This document shows, piece after piece, positions 1 to 10,869 of a stretch of DNA of 64,000 nt (the first letter of the stretch is position 1; each line of letters opens with the position of its first letter). The DNA comes from Rhea pennata. Its lineage: Eukaryota; Chordata; Aves; Rheiformes; Rheidae. The notes under the pieces are model-generated. The model searched no databases, had not been told where the DNA came from, and worked only from the letters and a program-made list of their open reading frames with translations. The DNA lies in assembly GCF_028389875.1 (NCBI RefSeq), contig NC_084702.1, positions 43,213,053 to 43,277,052 on the forward strand, in the 5' to 3' direction. A program made the translations under genes and the position numbers.

Positions 1-3000
1 CTACCCATGATGGCAGAAGGTAGATTGATTCTAGAGGTCTCTTCCAATCCTATCTTTTTATATAGATTCTGAAAAGAGAAAAATTTGGTTAACTATATGC
101 ATGTGATCATAAAACAGGACCTAGTCTTTTATCTGTCAGCTTAACATTGGATGTCCTAGAATATCAACAATAAGCCATTAAGCCTTTTACATAGACATTA
201 CCAGAGATTACATCTTGCTGCTTTGAGGTGGGAAGCTGCTCATCTGATGAGTTTCAACTTTCACATCACAAACTTTTCACTATATCATACAATAGATTTC
301 AAGCTCTTCAGAGCCAGAACTGCCCACAAAGTACTTGGGAAAATGAGCCTCACATCTCTCTTGAGTTTTCTATGTGCGCAGTTCCAGCAGATACCAGAAC
401 TATATTGACTTGATAAAAATGTGGTAAGTTATCCATGCTATAATTGTCATACTTTGATGCATATTTTGATGACAAAGTTACAACAGATTGTGGAAAAAAT
501 ACCAATGAAGACAAAAGATAAAAACAATAATGTTTATATTTTTAGTATATTTTTATACCAATACCAAGAATAAACTTTCAGTCTGTTTTTGAGTATATTT
601 TTATGCTGTTTCTAAAACCAAAGTGGAAATTCTGCTGCCCCTTCCCATCTTTTTCTTAATGGTATTCCTAACACACCACACAAAGAGTAATCTATCCTTT
701 GAGAACCTGTTCTCATGAAGAAGTAATTTTAAGAACCATTTATGCAATCAGCTAGCAACAAACTCTGGCAAAACGGCCAAACATCTTTTATAGATCTGGA
801 TTCCTACAGGCCAATCTCGAAATCCTGTTGAACATACACATATGGGTATCAGGACCAGCTACAATCTCATAACTATTTCTTTTTCATTATTTCTTATGTT
901 CTTTTGCAGCTCAGAAACTAAGTACAATACTAGTTTGGGGTCATCAGTATGTATGCCCTTTTCAAATACATGAAGAGATAACTTTAAAAAATGCCAAATA
1001 TATTGCTATATATGTAATAAACCTTTAATATCATAAATTGAAGGAATCTTACTGCTTAATGTCTGCATCACGATTTTTGGAGCAGTTTCTAGGTTTCCAA
1101 CAGTACTGGTTTTATGACTTTTAATTTCATGAAATATAAGCAATAATAATAAAGAAATGCACTATTATTTATATCTCCTGTTTAATGCAATGAAGATTGC
1201 ACAGCTGATATGGATGTTTGATCATGCCATATTTCATTCTGCTGCTATAGCAAGAGCTTACTGTGCTTTCCGTGCATGAAGCAATAGTGACTCCCAGTGT
1301 TAAAACCACTGCATTAACTGCAAGCACCTGCACCTCTTTGTTTCTCATTTGCTCTTCAATATCATTGTTTAAAATCAGCGCAGTCTTGCTACCAGAAAAA
1401 GAACAGTCTACTATCTTGAAAAAAATGTTCTAAAGTGTTCCCTGCTAAATATAAGTATGTATTAAAAATGTCCTGCCTAGAATTTTAAAATGCTGAAGTA
1501 TAACAAGCAGAAGCATATTTATGGTACTTATACCATTCACCTTTTGAATGGACAGGGCTTGATCAGATTGGATTTGTTTTAAAATTCAGAAAAATTCAGG
1601 ATGGAGTTTTGCAAGGACTACATTTGAATTTCAGATTAAAGGGTGTCAGCAATTAAAAGAATCTGGCAGTCTCCAGCTGTCTATAAATATTGCAAATCCT
1701 TGAGAAACTTTGAAGCCTTATTTACTGGAAAGATCCGGATGACCAGACAGAAATATGTATGTTTAAGTAATAGGAAATGGAATGTAATGGAACACAAGCG
1801 TGGACAATGTTTATGTGGATAAAGGTTGCATCTCTGTCCGGGCCCTGAGGGCACTGATATCCCTCCCTGTCCCTGTGATCGGATGCCTGTCCTAGTGACT
1901 GCAGCCAGTTCTTCTTTCAAAAACTGTTTATCAGGTGACCAAAACCCATGATTCCATAAATCAAGGATGGAACTGGCTCAGTCCTGATCTTGACAGAGTG
2001 GTCAATAAATTAGATTCAGTAACATTTCAGTAAATTACAACATCACTATCACAGTCGGGCAGAGGAGGCAGAAAAATGTATGTAGAATGTAAGTAGAAAT
2101 TAGAAGCTATTTATTACTTTAAAAATCTGGTGAGGGATGATGCAGCCATCAGGGGAAACCCCTGGCTTGCAAGGCTTAGAAGAGTAAGATGAAAACAGTG
2201 TGGTAATGTCATAATCAAAACTCATCTCACCAGTAGAATTGCTAGTGGTCTTCATTCTGTCATCTTTTAGAGCAAAAAGTTACTGACACATACAATTTAT
2301 AGGAGTTAACATTTTCAAAGAGATTTCTCTAATAGAGATTTTTTACAGATCAAGAAAATTGAAATACATTAAAAATAAGAATAGGCCTAGCCATAGGTAA
2401 AGACAATATATTTGTCTTAAAGATACAGAATAGAAATATTAACTACAAATATGTATTTAATCCTGTTCTGTAAAAGGAATTAATTTATAATTTTAATGAT
2501 AATTTTGTGTGACTGTTCTGCTATCATTATTTATTATTTCACAAATCTTTTTATTACCTGTACTTTTATGTGAATTTATGTTTGCTTTCTAAATTAATTA
2601 AACTAAATGGACTCACATATAATGCCAACTATACAGGAAGTACTCTCTATGTAGTTTGTGATATATGAGTTGAGAACTTATTCTTAATCAATGTAATACA
2701 CATTTTATGCAGTACTTTTGAAATCACATTTTATTTTTTAATGGTGAAATACTTTAGAAAAGCTCAAGTCTAATGCATCTAACCCTGACAGAACTGGTAT
2801 CAGATTAACTGAAGAATAGTTATCCCTGATGGGATGACCTGTCCCTTTTTTTGAATACTGCCGTAACAGCAATATTCTTTCAATCTTCTACAAGTTCTCC
2901 ATGTTTTCCTTTGGGCAGAGGGGCTGCAGAAAGTAGCAGGTTGTAACAAAACAAAAAACCCTCCTTCTCCCAACTGTTCCCATTCGAAGCTCTCAGAAGT

Positions 3001-6000
3001 CTGGTGAGTTAAAAAAAAATCTTCTTGGTGATTAATAGCCTCATGAGTACTTCATCAACTCATATGAAAATACTGTATTTACTTTGCCTATTCAATTATA
3101 GGGTTTAAATAGTCACGTATTTTTCATGCATTTTACCTGACATATATTGTGCTGTACTTTTTTAGAGAACCCAAAAAATCAGCATGCAAATATTCTTTTA
3201 TGCACTCATAATAAAATTTTCTTATTTTCTATATTTGATCTACACTTAAGCAGCATGGCTATGTCAGCTGTAGGCATGGGAAAGAACACTTACATTTCTT
3301 CCCTTACTTCTATAACCAACACAGGTATAACCATAGTAGCAGAAAGAATTTGCTAGTATAGCTCTAATACAAATAAGCCGTAACTATGCAATAACTTCCA
3401 CAGATAACTACAAGTTTGCAATGTTTATTATCACCAACTTTACCATCAACTATTATCATCAAGTTTGTTAAATTCATTTTTAAATTATTTGGGTATATAG
3501 CTTCATGAAAGGGAGCTGGACAAAGGACAGCTTCTTCATCTCATCAAGTTCACTCTGCATTGCTTATGTGTAGCAAAAGAAGTATCAATATGAAAATTTA
3601 AAACATGAGAATTACCTGTAAGTGTAATATGCATGAAGCTTTTGCATCACTTGTCTTCTACAGTGAAACCTCTGGTGATCTGTAAGATGAATTATGTTTG
3701 TTAAAATACATTGTTTTCTAAAACTATGAGCTATGAAGGTTGCAAACACTGAGAATTCTCCCGAGCAATTTTATCAGAGTTAAAGGCATATAGAACTACA
3801 TGGGCTAAGCCTAAATAGAAAGGACAGATTAGGTCACAGAAAATGAAAAAGATAATTTGATCAGATTTTTTTTTTGTAGGATCCTATGGGATGAAAGCTC
3901 TGATGGGACCATAATATAAAATATGTACTGATAAAAATCCCAGTATGCAACAATATAGTAGATTGCTGCTCAGAAAGGATTTTGATGACACAAATCGTAA
4001 TCATAAATGCCTGACTCTAATCAGTAGTAAGCTCAGTGGTTTCATCTCTCCATATATCCTGATTTTGTCAAAACAAAATTTACAGAAGCTGTGTATGAAC
4101 AGTCTCAAGTCTTAACTAGCATTCACAGCTGAGATAACACAAAATAAAACCTTAAATTAAGATTGTTTATTTACCTCAATTACCTCAAAACTTTATTTCC
4201 TCAGTTTCTAACTCATTCTGAGTGGAGAGTCAAACTCATTTCTTGTATCTCATGCTGGAGCAAACAAATTACCTGTACTACAACGGATCAGCAGAAGTTG
4301 TTCTGCAGATTTTCGTGGTTCTAATATCTGTCAATAAAACTGCCAGTGGAACAGTTCTACTCTCATTTTTAGGGCCAAAGCACTGTTACTAAGTGAATAG
4401 GAATAAATGAGTTATTTATGAAAACTGATCATTTATTGTCTCAGTTTTCTATATTTTATACTACAAACTTTATAGCAACAAGTCTTCAGGATCTTCAGGT
4501 CAAAGATCAAAGACTGAGCTTTAGTAATCAAGAGAAAAATGACAAAAATAAGGTAGGAAAATGTTCTGAAGGTGAAATTACCTAGAAGAGGCAAGACTAG
4601 AAGAGATGATAAAAGAACTAGGCTATTTACAGTGTAATCATATATCAACTTAATTGTTAATGAAGGCATGTTAGAAAGTGTAACCTTGATTATTCATCAA
4701 TATTGTATAATATAAATTCATAGAAGAAAAATCATCCTTCTCTGTGTCCTGTACATCTATCCATCCATCTACCTAATCTATCTATATCTAGCTATGCATC
4801 TCAACATAATGGGACAACATTTATCAGATATAAAGAGACCCATGCCCAGATTTCTGCAGGAAGTACTAGTAAGTGATCATGTAAGTAAAGACATATCACA
4901 ATGACTATTCAGAAGTTGCAGCGCCAACTTTAATTATGCCTTTTATTCTGAATGCCATTTAGTTTGAATGCTTGACATAGACTTTCATGTTCTTTTAATA
5001 TTGTTTTTGTTTGGTCTTTCTGAAATACATGCTTGAAAACAGGAAAAAACTATTGTCTTTTTGCAGAATTAACCACAGGTTATAAGAATGGACTTCAATG
5101 AGTTTTAAGTTCAGACAAAAATGTTCTACTACTCTACTTTTCACCCAATGGTGCAACAGTATTTTCTTCATAGTGAACATGTCTTTATTGTCCTGTTGAA
5201 GACCAACGCTAGAGATAACAGTAATAGTGTCTCAGGTGTTTCAATCCTAGCATAACTTATTCCTGAGCAAAACAGCAAAAGATCTGGTTCATCCGGTATA
5301 TAACACCATGCATTGCTGCTGCTGCCACCCTTTTTTTTAATAACAGTACTGCACCATGTACATCTTAACTGTAATTTGTCTCCTACTTTTACTAAAGGCA
5401 AAATTCCATTTATATTTAAGCCTATAAATTTCATAGAAATCAATTTACAGCACTAATTTAGAATTTAATGTTAAACTGTGTAAATCAAATTTGCAAAGCA
5501 TTGTGACCTATATTTGCAAAGATTTATGCACTACTGAGCAATGAGAGACAGACATACAGTTGAGCCAGACGTGAGCAGAGCGTACACGGACGGAGGCCAC
5601 GTCTAGGCCTTGGTTCTCATCAGACGATGATTTAAAGCAGTGAAAAAATGAATTAGCTGGGAGGGAGGGAGGGGCTGAAGTAGAAGCCATCTTTTCTGAA
5701 GACAAAAACTTGGAGCACGTGTTAACGTGCCACTGCAAAAGCCCATCTGCAGTCTTGCACAGGCACATTTAGGCTGACTCCTGTAGGCAGGAGGCCCATT
5801 GCCTTTCCCTGCTGGCATTACAAATTTCTCCCCCAAACTCTTTAAGCACTAAAAAAGAATAAATAAAAAAGTAAAAAAAATTGGGGGTAGCTAACATACT
5901 ATTGCATGGAGGCTCAACAACCAGTATTGCACGAGTACCTATACACCTCTAAGTGTATTTTGTTACAGTAACGCCTCCACCAAGTGTGATACTAGGTACA

Positions 6001-6119
6001 GCAGGCACCATGGGGCAGAAGCACGCCGATATTCGTGTGGCAGTATACATTCGTTCCTATTGACGTGTATTTACATACCCGGCACGGTGTATTTACACAG
6101 AGGTGCACGCGCACACAAC
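1..6119. other. Upstream intergenic DNA, no gene recognised
   Basis: This stretch is AT-rich with stop codons in every frame. The open frames it contains (longest about 90 codons) have no recognisable domain and no consistent splice context. It includes a degenerate CTAT/CATC microsatellite near 4750-4800. An E-box (CACGTG) lies inside a 16-bp interrupted inverted repeat at about 5715-5730. GC content rises after about 5550 towards the promoter. I saw no recognisable dispersed repeat. It could hold distal regulatory elements of FBXL17 or an unannotated non-coding RNA, but nothing in the sequence proves either. Confidence 0.6.
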
Positions 6120-6162
6120 CTGCGGTTAGACGCACGGAGCCGGGCAGGGGGGTGACGTGCGG

Positions 6163-6732
6163 CGGCCGTTAGCGGCCCCCCCGCGAGGCGGGCGGCCGTT
6201 AGCGGCGCCCTCGAGAAAGGGCTCGGCCGTTAGCGGCCCCCCCGCGAAAGGGCTCGGCCGTTAGCGGCGCCCTCGCGAAAGGGCTCGGCCGTTAGCGGCC
6301 CCCCCGCGAGGCGGGCGGCCGTTAGCGGCCCCCTCGCGAAAGGGCTCGGCCGTTAGCGGCCCCCCCGCGAGGCGGGCGGCCGTTAGCGGCGCCCTCGCGA
6401 AAGGGCTCGGCCGTTAGCGGCCCCCCCGCGAGGCGGGCGGCCGTTAGCGGCGCCCTCGCGAAAGGGCTCGGCCGTTAGCGGCCCCCCCGCGAGGCGGGCG
6501 GCCGTTAGCGGCGCCCTCGCGAAAGGGCTCGGCCGTTAGCGGCCCCCCCCCGCGAGGCGGGCGGCCGTTAGCGGCGCCCTCGCGAAAGGGCTCGGCCGTT
6601 AGCGGCCCCCCCCCGCGAGGCGGGCGGCCGTTAGCGGCGCCCTCGCGAAAGGGCTCGGCCGTTAGCGGCCCCCCCGCGAGGCGGGCGGCCGTTAGCGGCC
6701 CCCTCGCGAAAGGGCTCGGCCGTTAGCGGCCC
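6163..6732. repeat. GC-rich promoter minisatellite, 30/31-bp units in 61-bp dimers
   Basis: Nineteen copies (the last partial) of a unit beginning CGGCCGTTAGCGGC start at 6163, 6193, 6224, 6255, 6286, 6316, 6347, 6377, 6408, 6438, 6469, 6499, 6530, 6562, 6593, 6625, 6656, 6686 and 6717. The 14-bp core is identical in all copies. Two linker classes mostly alternate. One contains CCCCCCGCGAGGCGGG (30-bp unit, or 32 bp where the C run has grown). The other contains CCCTCGCGAAAGGGCT (31-bp unit). The result is a 61-bp higher-order repeat. Every core carries CCGTTA, the complement of TAACGG. The array ends about 410 bp before the FBXL17 start codon. Confidence 0.97.
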
Positions 6733-6961
6733 GCGCCGGCGCAAGGCGGCTCGGCCGTGCTCCGCCCCCCGCCGGGGGCGCCCGGGGCCGCGGCTGGTGG
6801 CGCGGCCTCAGGGCGCTGCGGAGCGCGCAGGGTGCGCGCCCGCGCATCCTCCCGGCCGCCGGCTCCACAGCCCGCCGCTGGCGGCAGCACCGCCGGGCGC
6901 CGCCTCCTCCCGTCCCTCGGGAGAGGTCAGGGCGGCGGTAGCGGAAGCTTCTCCCGGCTCC

Positions 6962-7066
6962 ATGTCCCGGAACCAGCCGCGCCGCCGCCCCACGGTCGCC
7001 GCCACCTGCCGGGCCGTCCGCGCCGGCAGCATGACAGCACCCGTCCCCGCCGCCGCCCGCAGGTGA
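6962..7066 (+). CDS. Upstream ORF in the presumed FBXL17 5' leader (34 codons)
   Basis: ATG at 6962 opens 34 codons ending in TGA at 7064-7066, 78 bases before the FBXL17 ATG. A second in-frame ATG at 7031 would give an 11-residue version if transcription starts later. The first ATG has pyrimidines at -1, -2 and -3, so it is a weak context that scanning ribosomes could pass. The Arg/Pro/Ala-rich product resembles nothing I know and is unlikely to be a functional protein. If it lies in the transcript, its likely role is to dampen translation of the main ORF. Whether it is transcribed depends on the unknown start site. Confidence 0.35.
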   Translation: MSRNQPRRRPTVAATCRAVRAGSMTAPVPAAARR

Positions 7067-7144
7067 CACCCCCGCGGGCCCTCCCGCCAGGGCGGCGGCG
7101 GCCGCGGCCGCAGCCAGGCGCTCCCCTGCCCCCTCGTCTCCTAT

Positions 7145-7885
7145 ATGGGCCACCTGCTTTCCAAGGAGGCAGCCAGCCTAAGCCGGGAGAGGGGCCGCCG
7201 CTGCCGGCGGAGGAAGGTGCCGCCGCGGAGCCGGAGCTGCTTCCTGCGCGGGCCCTGCATGCTCTGCTTCATCGTGCACAGCGCCAGCCCGCCCGCCCCC
7301 GAGCAGCCGCTGCCCGGCAGGGACCCCCTGCTGCCGCCGCCGCCCTACGCGGCCCTCGGCGCCGCGGAGCAGCGCGCCGCCCGCCGCCTGCTCCGCCTCC
7401 CGCCCGCCGCCTGGGAGCCGCGGGGCCGCTGCCAGCGCCTGCTGCTCTCGGGCCTGCTGCCCTCGCCGGTGCGGAGCCTCCTGGGGCCGGCCAGGCCGCC
7501 CGGCGAGGTCGCCTCCGAGATGGTGTGCAAGCGCAAGGGGACCGGCCTGCCCGCCTGCCCCCCTTGCAAGCAGCCGCGCTGCGGGGCCGCCGCGGAGCCC
7601 GAGGCCGCCGCCTGCCAGTGCCCGGCGGAGCCGCAGCCCTGCGCCCTGCCCTCCGCCGCCGACTGCGCGGCTGGCGGCGGGGGCGCGCCGGCCCGGGGCC
7701 CCGCCGGCGAGAGCGGCAGCGGCGGGCAGCCCGCCTCGCCGCCGGCGCCGGACGAGGGCGAGAAGGAGAGGAGCAGCGAGGCGGGCTGCGAGGAGCCGCT
7801 GGAGCAGCCCGGGGACTGCTGCCGGGAGCCGCTGCCGCCGCCGGCCCCCGACATCAACCAGCTGCCGCCCTCCATCCTCCTCAAG
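7145..7885 (+). CDS. FBXL17: FBXL17 coding exon 1: N-terminal region and start of F-box
   Basis: This exon encodes residues 1-247 of F-box/LRR protein 17, the substrate receptor of an SCF ubiquitin ligase. In mammals the family removes mis-paired BTB-domain dimers. The start at 7145 is chosen because the protein begins MGHLLSKE, as I recall for human FBXL17. The context has G at +4 but T at -3. Blocks I recognise from the human protein are a Cys-rich GPCMLCFIVHS segment (residues 36-46), EMVCKRKG (125-132), CPPCKQPRC (138-146) and the F-box start INQLPPSILLK (237-247). The rest is Pro/Ala/Gly/Cys-rich, probably disordered, and appears shorter than in human. The N-terminus fits a myristoylation signal (Gly2, Ser6, Lys7). 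The exon ends AAG before GTGGGT in phase 0. Long open frames in the other five frames here are GC artefacts. Confidence 0.95.
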
Positions 7886-7907
7886 GTGGGTGGGGCGGGC
7901 GCAGGGG
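7886..7907 (+). promoter_or_regulatory. Predicted G-quadruplex at the exon 1 splice donor
   Basis: Directly at the 5' splice site the sense strand has four G runs: 7888-7890, 7892-7895, 7897-7899 and 7904-7907. The loops are 1, 1 and 4 bases. This fits the canonical G3+ N1-7 quadruplex rule, so the nascent RNA could fold over the U1 snRNA site. The motif is seen directly. Folding and any effect on splicing or elongation are inference. Confidence 0.5.
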
Positions 7908-10869
7908 CCGCGGCCGGGGGGGCGGCGCGGCCGCGGGGTGGCCCCGCGCGAGGGTCGCCGCCCCCGGGCGGGCTGCGGGGCTCGGAGGCGCCTTCCGGCG
8001 AGCCCGGGGGGGGCGGGCGCCGCGGGGCCCGCCGCGGCCGGCAGCACCGAGAGGGCGGCGGTGAGGCGAGGGGCCGCTGCGCGCCGCGCCTGGAGAGCGG
8101 GCTGGGTGGCGGGGACGACGGCAGCGGGGGCCCTAACCCGAGCTGAGGGCAGGCGCGGCCTTCCGCTCTGGAGCGCGCCGCGGAAATGTTCCAGCTCGTG
8201 TCTGAACTGCGTGACATCTCCTTCAGCTGCACTGTGTGCTGTACTGCATGGCTGTACCTACTTGTTCAGCGTCGATGACGAAGTACTAGGTTAGCTGTTT
8301 AAGAGAGGGGAGAGGTAGATAACCATTGCAGTGGGTGCGCCTGTGTAGACCAGAACTGTAGATTATAAACTAAACTATTTTTAACCGGCATTAAAAGCTT
8401 TTCTATATTAGTCTCTACCATAAATCAACTTTGGTTTTACTGATCTCATAGCCTATGTCAGCCAGAACTGAATTCTTAATCTCTGATTTTGTATCTTCAA
8501 AGTACGCTCGCACTTTGTTTCCTATCTCTATTGCTATCTTCTTTTTTTCTTTTTTTTTTTTTTTAAATTTGTTCTCTTGTACTTTTGAAAGTGAGCTTTC
8601 ATTTTAAGCTGAATTGTCAGTCTAGTTAGTATACTGGCTCTCTTCATCTGAGCTTCAGCTGAAAGAGTGAGTGCATGGAACTGAATCCCTTTTTGTAGTT
8701 AGTTGCATTTTTGTTTTATTTTGGGAAATAGGGTATGGCATATTATGACAGTTTTACTCTAGGGTCAGACGGCTAATCTCAGAGCTTGGTGTGCTAATGG
8801 AGGAGTGTGCGGGTGTGTGTCTGTCCATCCAAACCTGTTCCTGGTGACCTGCTAGTTGTACAGCCCCAGCATCCAATGGAGGTCCTCTACTCTTTTCGTT
8901 AGCAGTGATCTGCTTAACTCGCCTCCCATTTTATGGGCCTTGGGTTCATCAGATGTAATTGATGCAGTTTTGAGGTTCCTGTTTGTTCATGTGTTTAAGC
9001 ATTCGCTAATCTTACTAGTCTATTCTGAAATTGCAAGATTGAAACTTTGCTACGTGAAAAAGAGATTCATCATTTTGCCGATGTTAATTTAAGATCACAT
9101 TATTCTTGATAATCTGTTTGATTAGGATTTGAAACCAGAGTAACTTGATTATTAAACCTTATTTCTTACAAGGTATGACTTGTATTTTTTTTTTCTTTCT
9201 TTTGGTCATAGGTGTGATTAATTTGATCTGTTTATTTTGGTACTTTCTCAGTTTCACTTTTCTAAAAAGAGCAGTCTCATAACTCAGGTGTAAAGCAGTT
9301 CTTCTAATAGGCAAGATATGTCATGCCATCTCGCTTTTGGACTTCTTTAAATGTTTTTCCAAATAATTTTCTACTCGATATTGACATAATAGATTGTATT
9401 TGTATTTCTACTTCCAAGATATTTTTAACTTTTTTTCCCTGCACCCCCTAATGTTAATTAACTTGTGACTGCTGGAGTCATAAGCTCATCTTTAACTCCA
9501 GAAGTTAGAACCAGCCTAATCAAACTTTTTTTTTAATCTTTCTTTCAATCATTAACTAGAAATGTGTGGGTTTTTTTTAGTCTGCTTTCTTACCCTACTC
9601 TGTTACAGGGCCTTTAACTTCAGGTTTCTGAACAATTTTCTTCATACAAGTGCTTAAAGGCTTTAATACATTGGCCTTTAGCACAGATGTAATGTTTCAA
9701 ACATAGTCCTTTCTCCAAAGGTGCCATTTTTCTATTGAAAGATGGGACACACATCCTGAATTTTTGATAAACTATTAGGCCAAGATAGTCTAACCTCAGT
9801 AGTTTCAGGGGTTAGATCCAGGTTTGATAGCCACGTTTCCTTCCTTGACTTCGACCTCTGCCTCTGTGACCTCCTGCTGCGATGGCTCTAGCACAGCAGC
9901 AACTGTGGTTTTGCTAGCATTGTCTGTGTGTTAGCAGGAGACAAACCTGCTATTTTCTGTCTCTTGAATGAAACTTTGTAGGAACTCCTAAATCATAAGT
10001 GGCCAGTGACTGCTTGAGCTGTGTTTTGTTCCGACAGTTGTTGTCAGACTGAGCTTGACCTGTGGATCATCAGTTGGACACTGCTGACCTCAGGAAGTTT
10101 GTAGCGTGCAATATGCTAGTTAATCTCATCTTGTTCAGCTGTTCCATTAAATGTTTATAAACTGTTTTGCTTTTCATTTGGTTACTAAAAGATGCATCAA
10201 AAATATTACAGAGAGAGCGAAATTTCATCTTTAAGCTTTGTAGATAAGGGTGAGGTGTCACAGATCTGAAGTGGGTAATTTCAGTCCATTCTCTTTAAAA
10301 GCTGGGAGGAACTAAGGAATTTATAGATTAGTCATCCTGACTGTAGCCTAGACAGATACGGGAGCAAGCAATTACAAAGATCCATATGTAAGCACGTAAG
10401 ACAAATTCACAGCACTTTTTGCCATATATTGCTATTCCTTGCCATTTACCATTTCACTGGCTGCAGATCCTGGTTTACCACTTTGTTCTAATGAGATACT
10501 TTGATGTTCATTCAGCACTAAATTCTGGTTGGGAGTAGGTCTGGGTTTCTCAGCTTGAGAACCTTTGACCTAGAGGATAATAGGATGATGAGAAACAACT
10601 GCAAGTGATGAAAACAAATACCTAATAAAACCTTGTTGGTTTGATACTCAGAAAAGTAACTGCCTTTTTGTGTATCAGAAGACTGCGTGGCATAGCTTCT
10701 CGTTAGTAGAGTCTTTGTCATGTTTCTTTGTGTTATTTCTGTACTTAATTTAGGAAGCATAATTGAGATGAAACCAAAATAAAAGTATGTGGAAGGGGAA
10801 AATACAGAGGAGTTGTTAATATTTGTCTCTCAGACCAGGAGAATCTGTCAAGGGGGTTATAATACATCC

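Larger units (their letters stand above)
6120..8170 (+). promoter_or_regulatory. FBXL17: CpG-island promoter of FBXL17
   Basis: Base composition switches abruptly from AT-rich to very GC- and CpG-rich near 6120 and falls back after about 8170. The block spans the upstream minisatellite, the presumed 5' UTR, coding exon 1 and the first 280 bases of intron 1. I see no TATA box or CCAAT box before the start codon. A GC box (CCGCCC) lies at 6762-6767 and a CRE-like TGACGTG at 6153-6159. This is the usual make-up of a TATA-less, dispersed-start housekeeping promoter. The exact transcription start cannot be read from sequence, but it should lie between about 6730 and 7140. Confidence 0.85.

Noticed and set aside
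6692..7153. 153-codon minus-strand open frame reaching into the minisatellite
   Set aside because: Its composition simply mirrors the CpG island. A divergent transcript is possible, but no protein-like sequence is visible.
6757..8064. 435-codon open frame overlapping exon 1 on the + strand
   Set aside because: It begins at GTG with no in-frame FBXL17-like sequence and is Arg/Pro/Ala-rich. It exists because GC-rich DNA lacks stop codons. The true frame is set by FBXL17 motifs and splice sites.
7886..8146. Apparent continuation of the exon 1 frame to a stop near 8146
   Set aside because: The frame stays open by GC bias. The donor at 7886 and exact in-frame continuation of the F-box in exon 2 show it is intron. 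An intron-retention product ending here cannot be excluded.
7178..8232. Two long minus-strand open frames (289 and 295 codons) across exon 1
   Set aside because: They are low-complexity shadows of the GC-rich exon in the opposite strand, with no domain or conserved motif.
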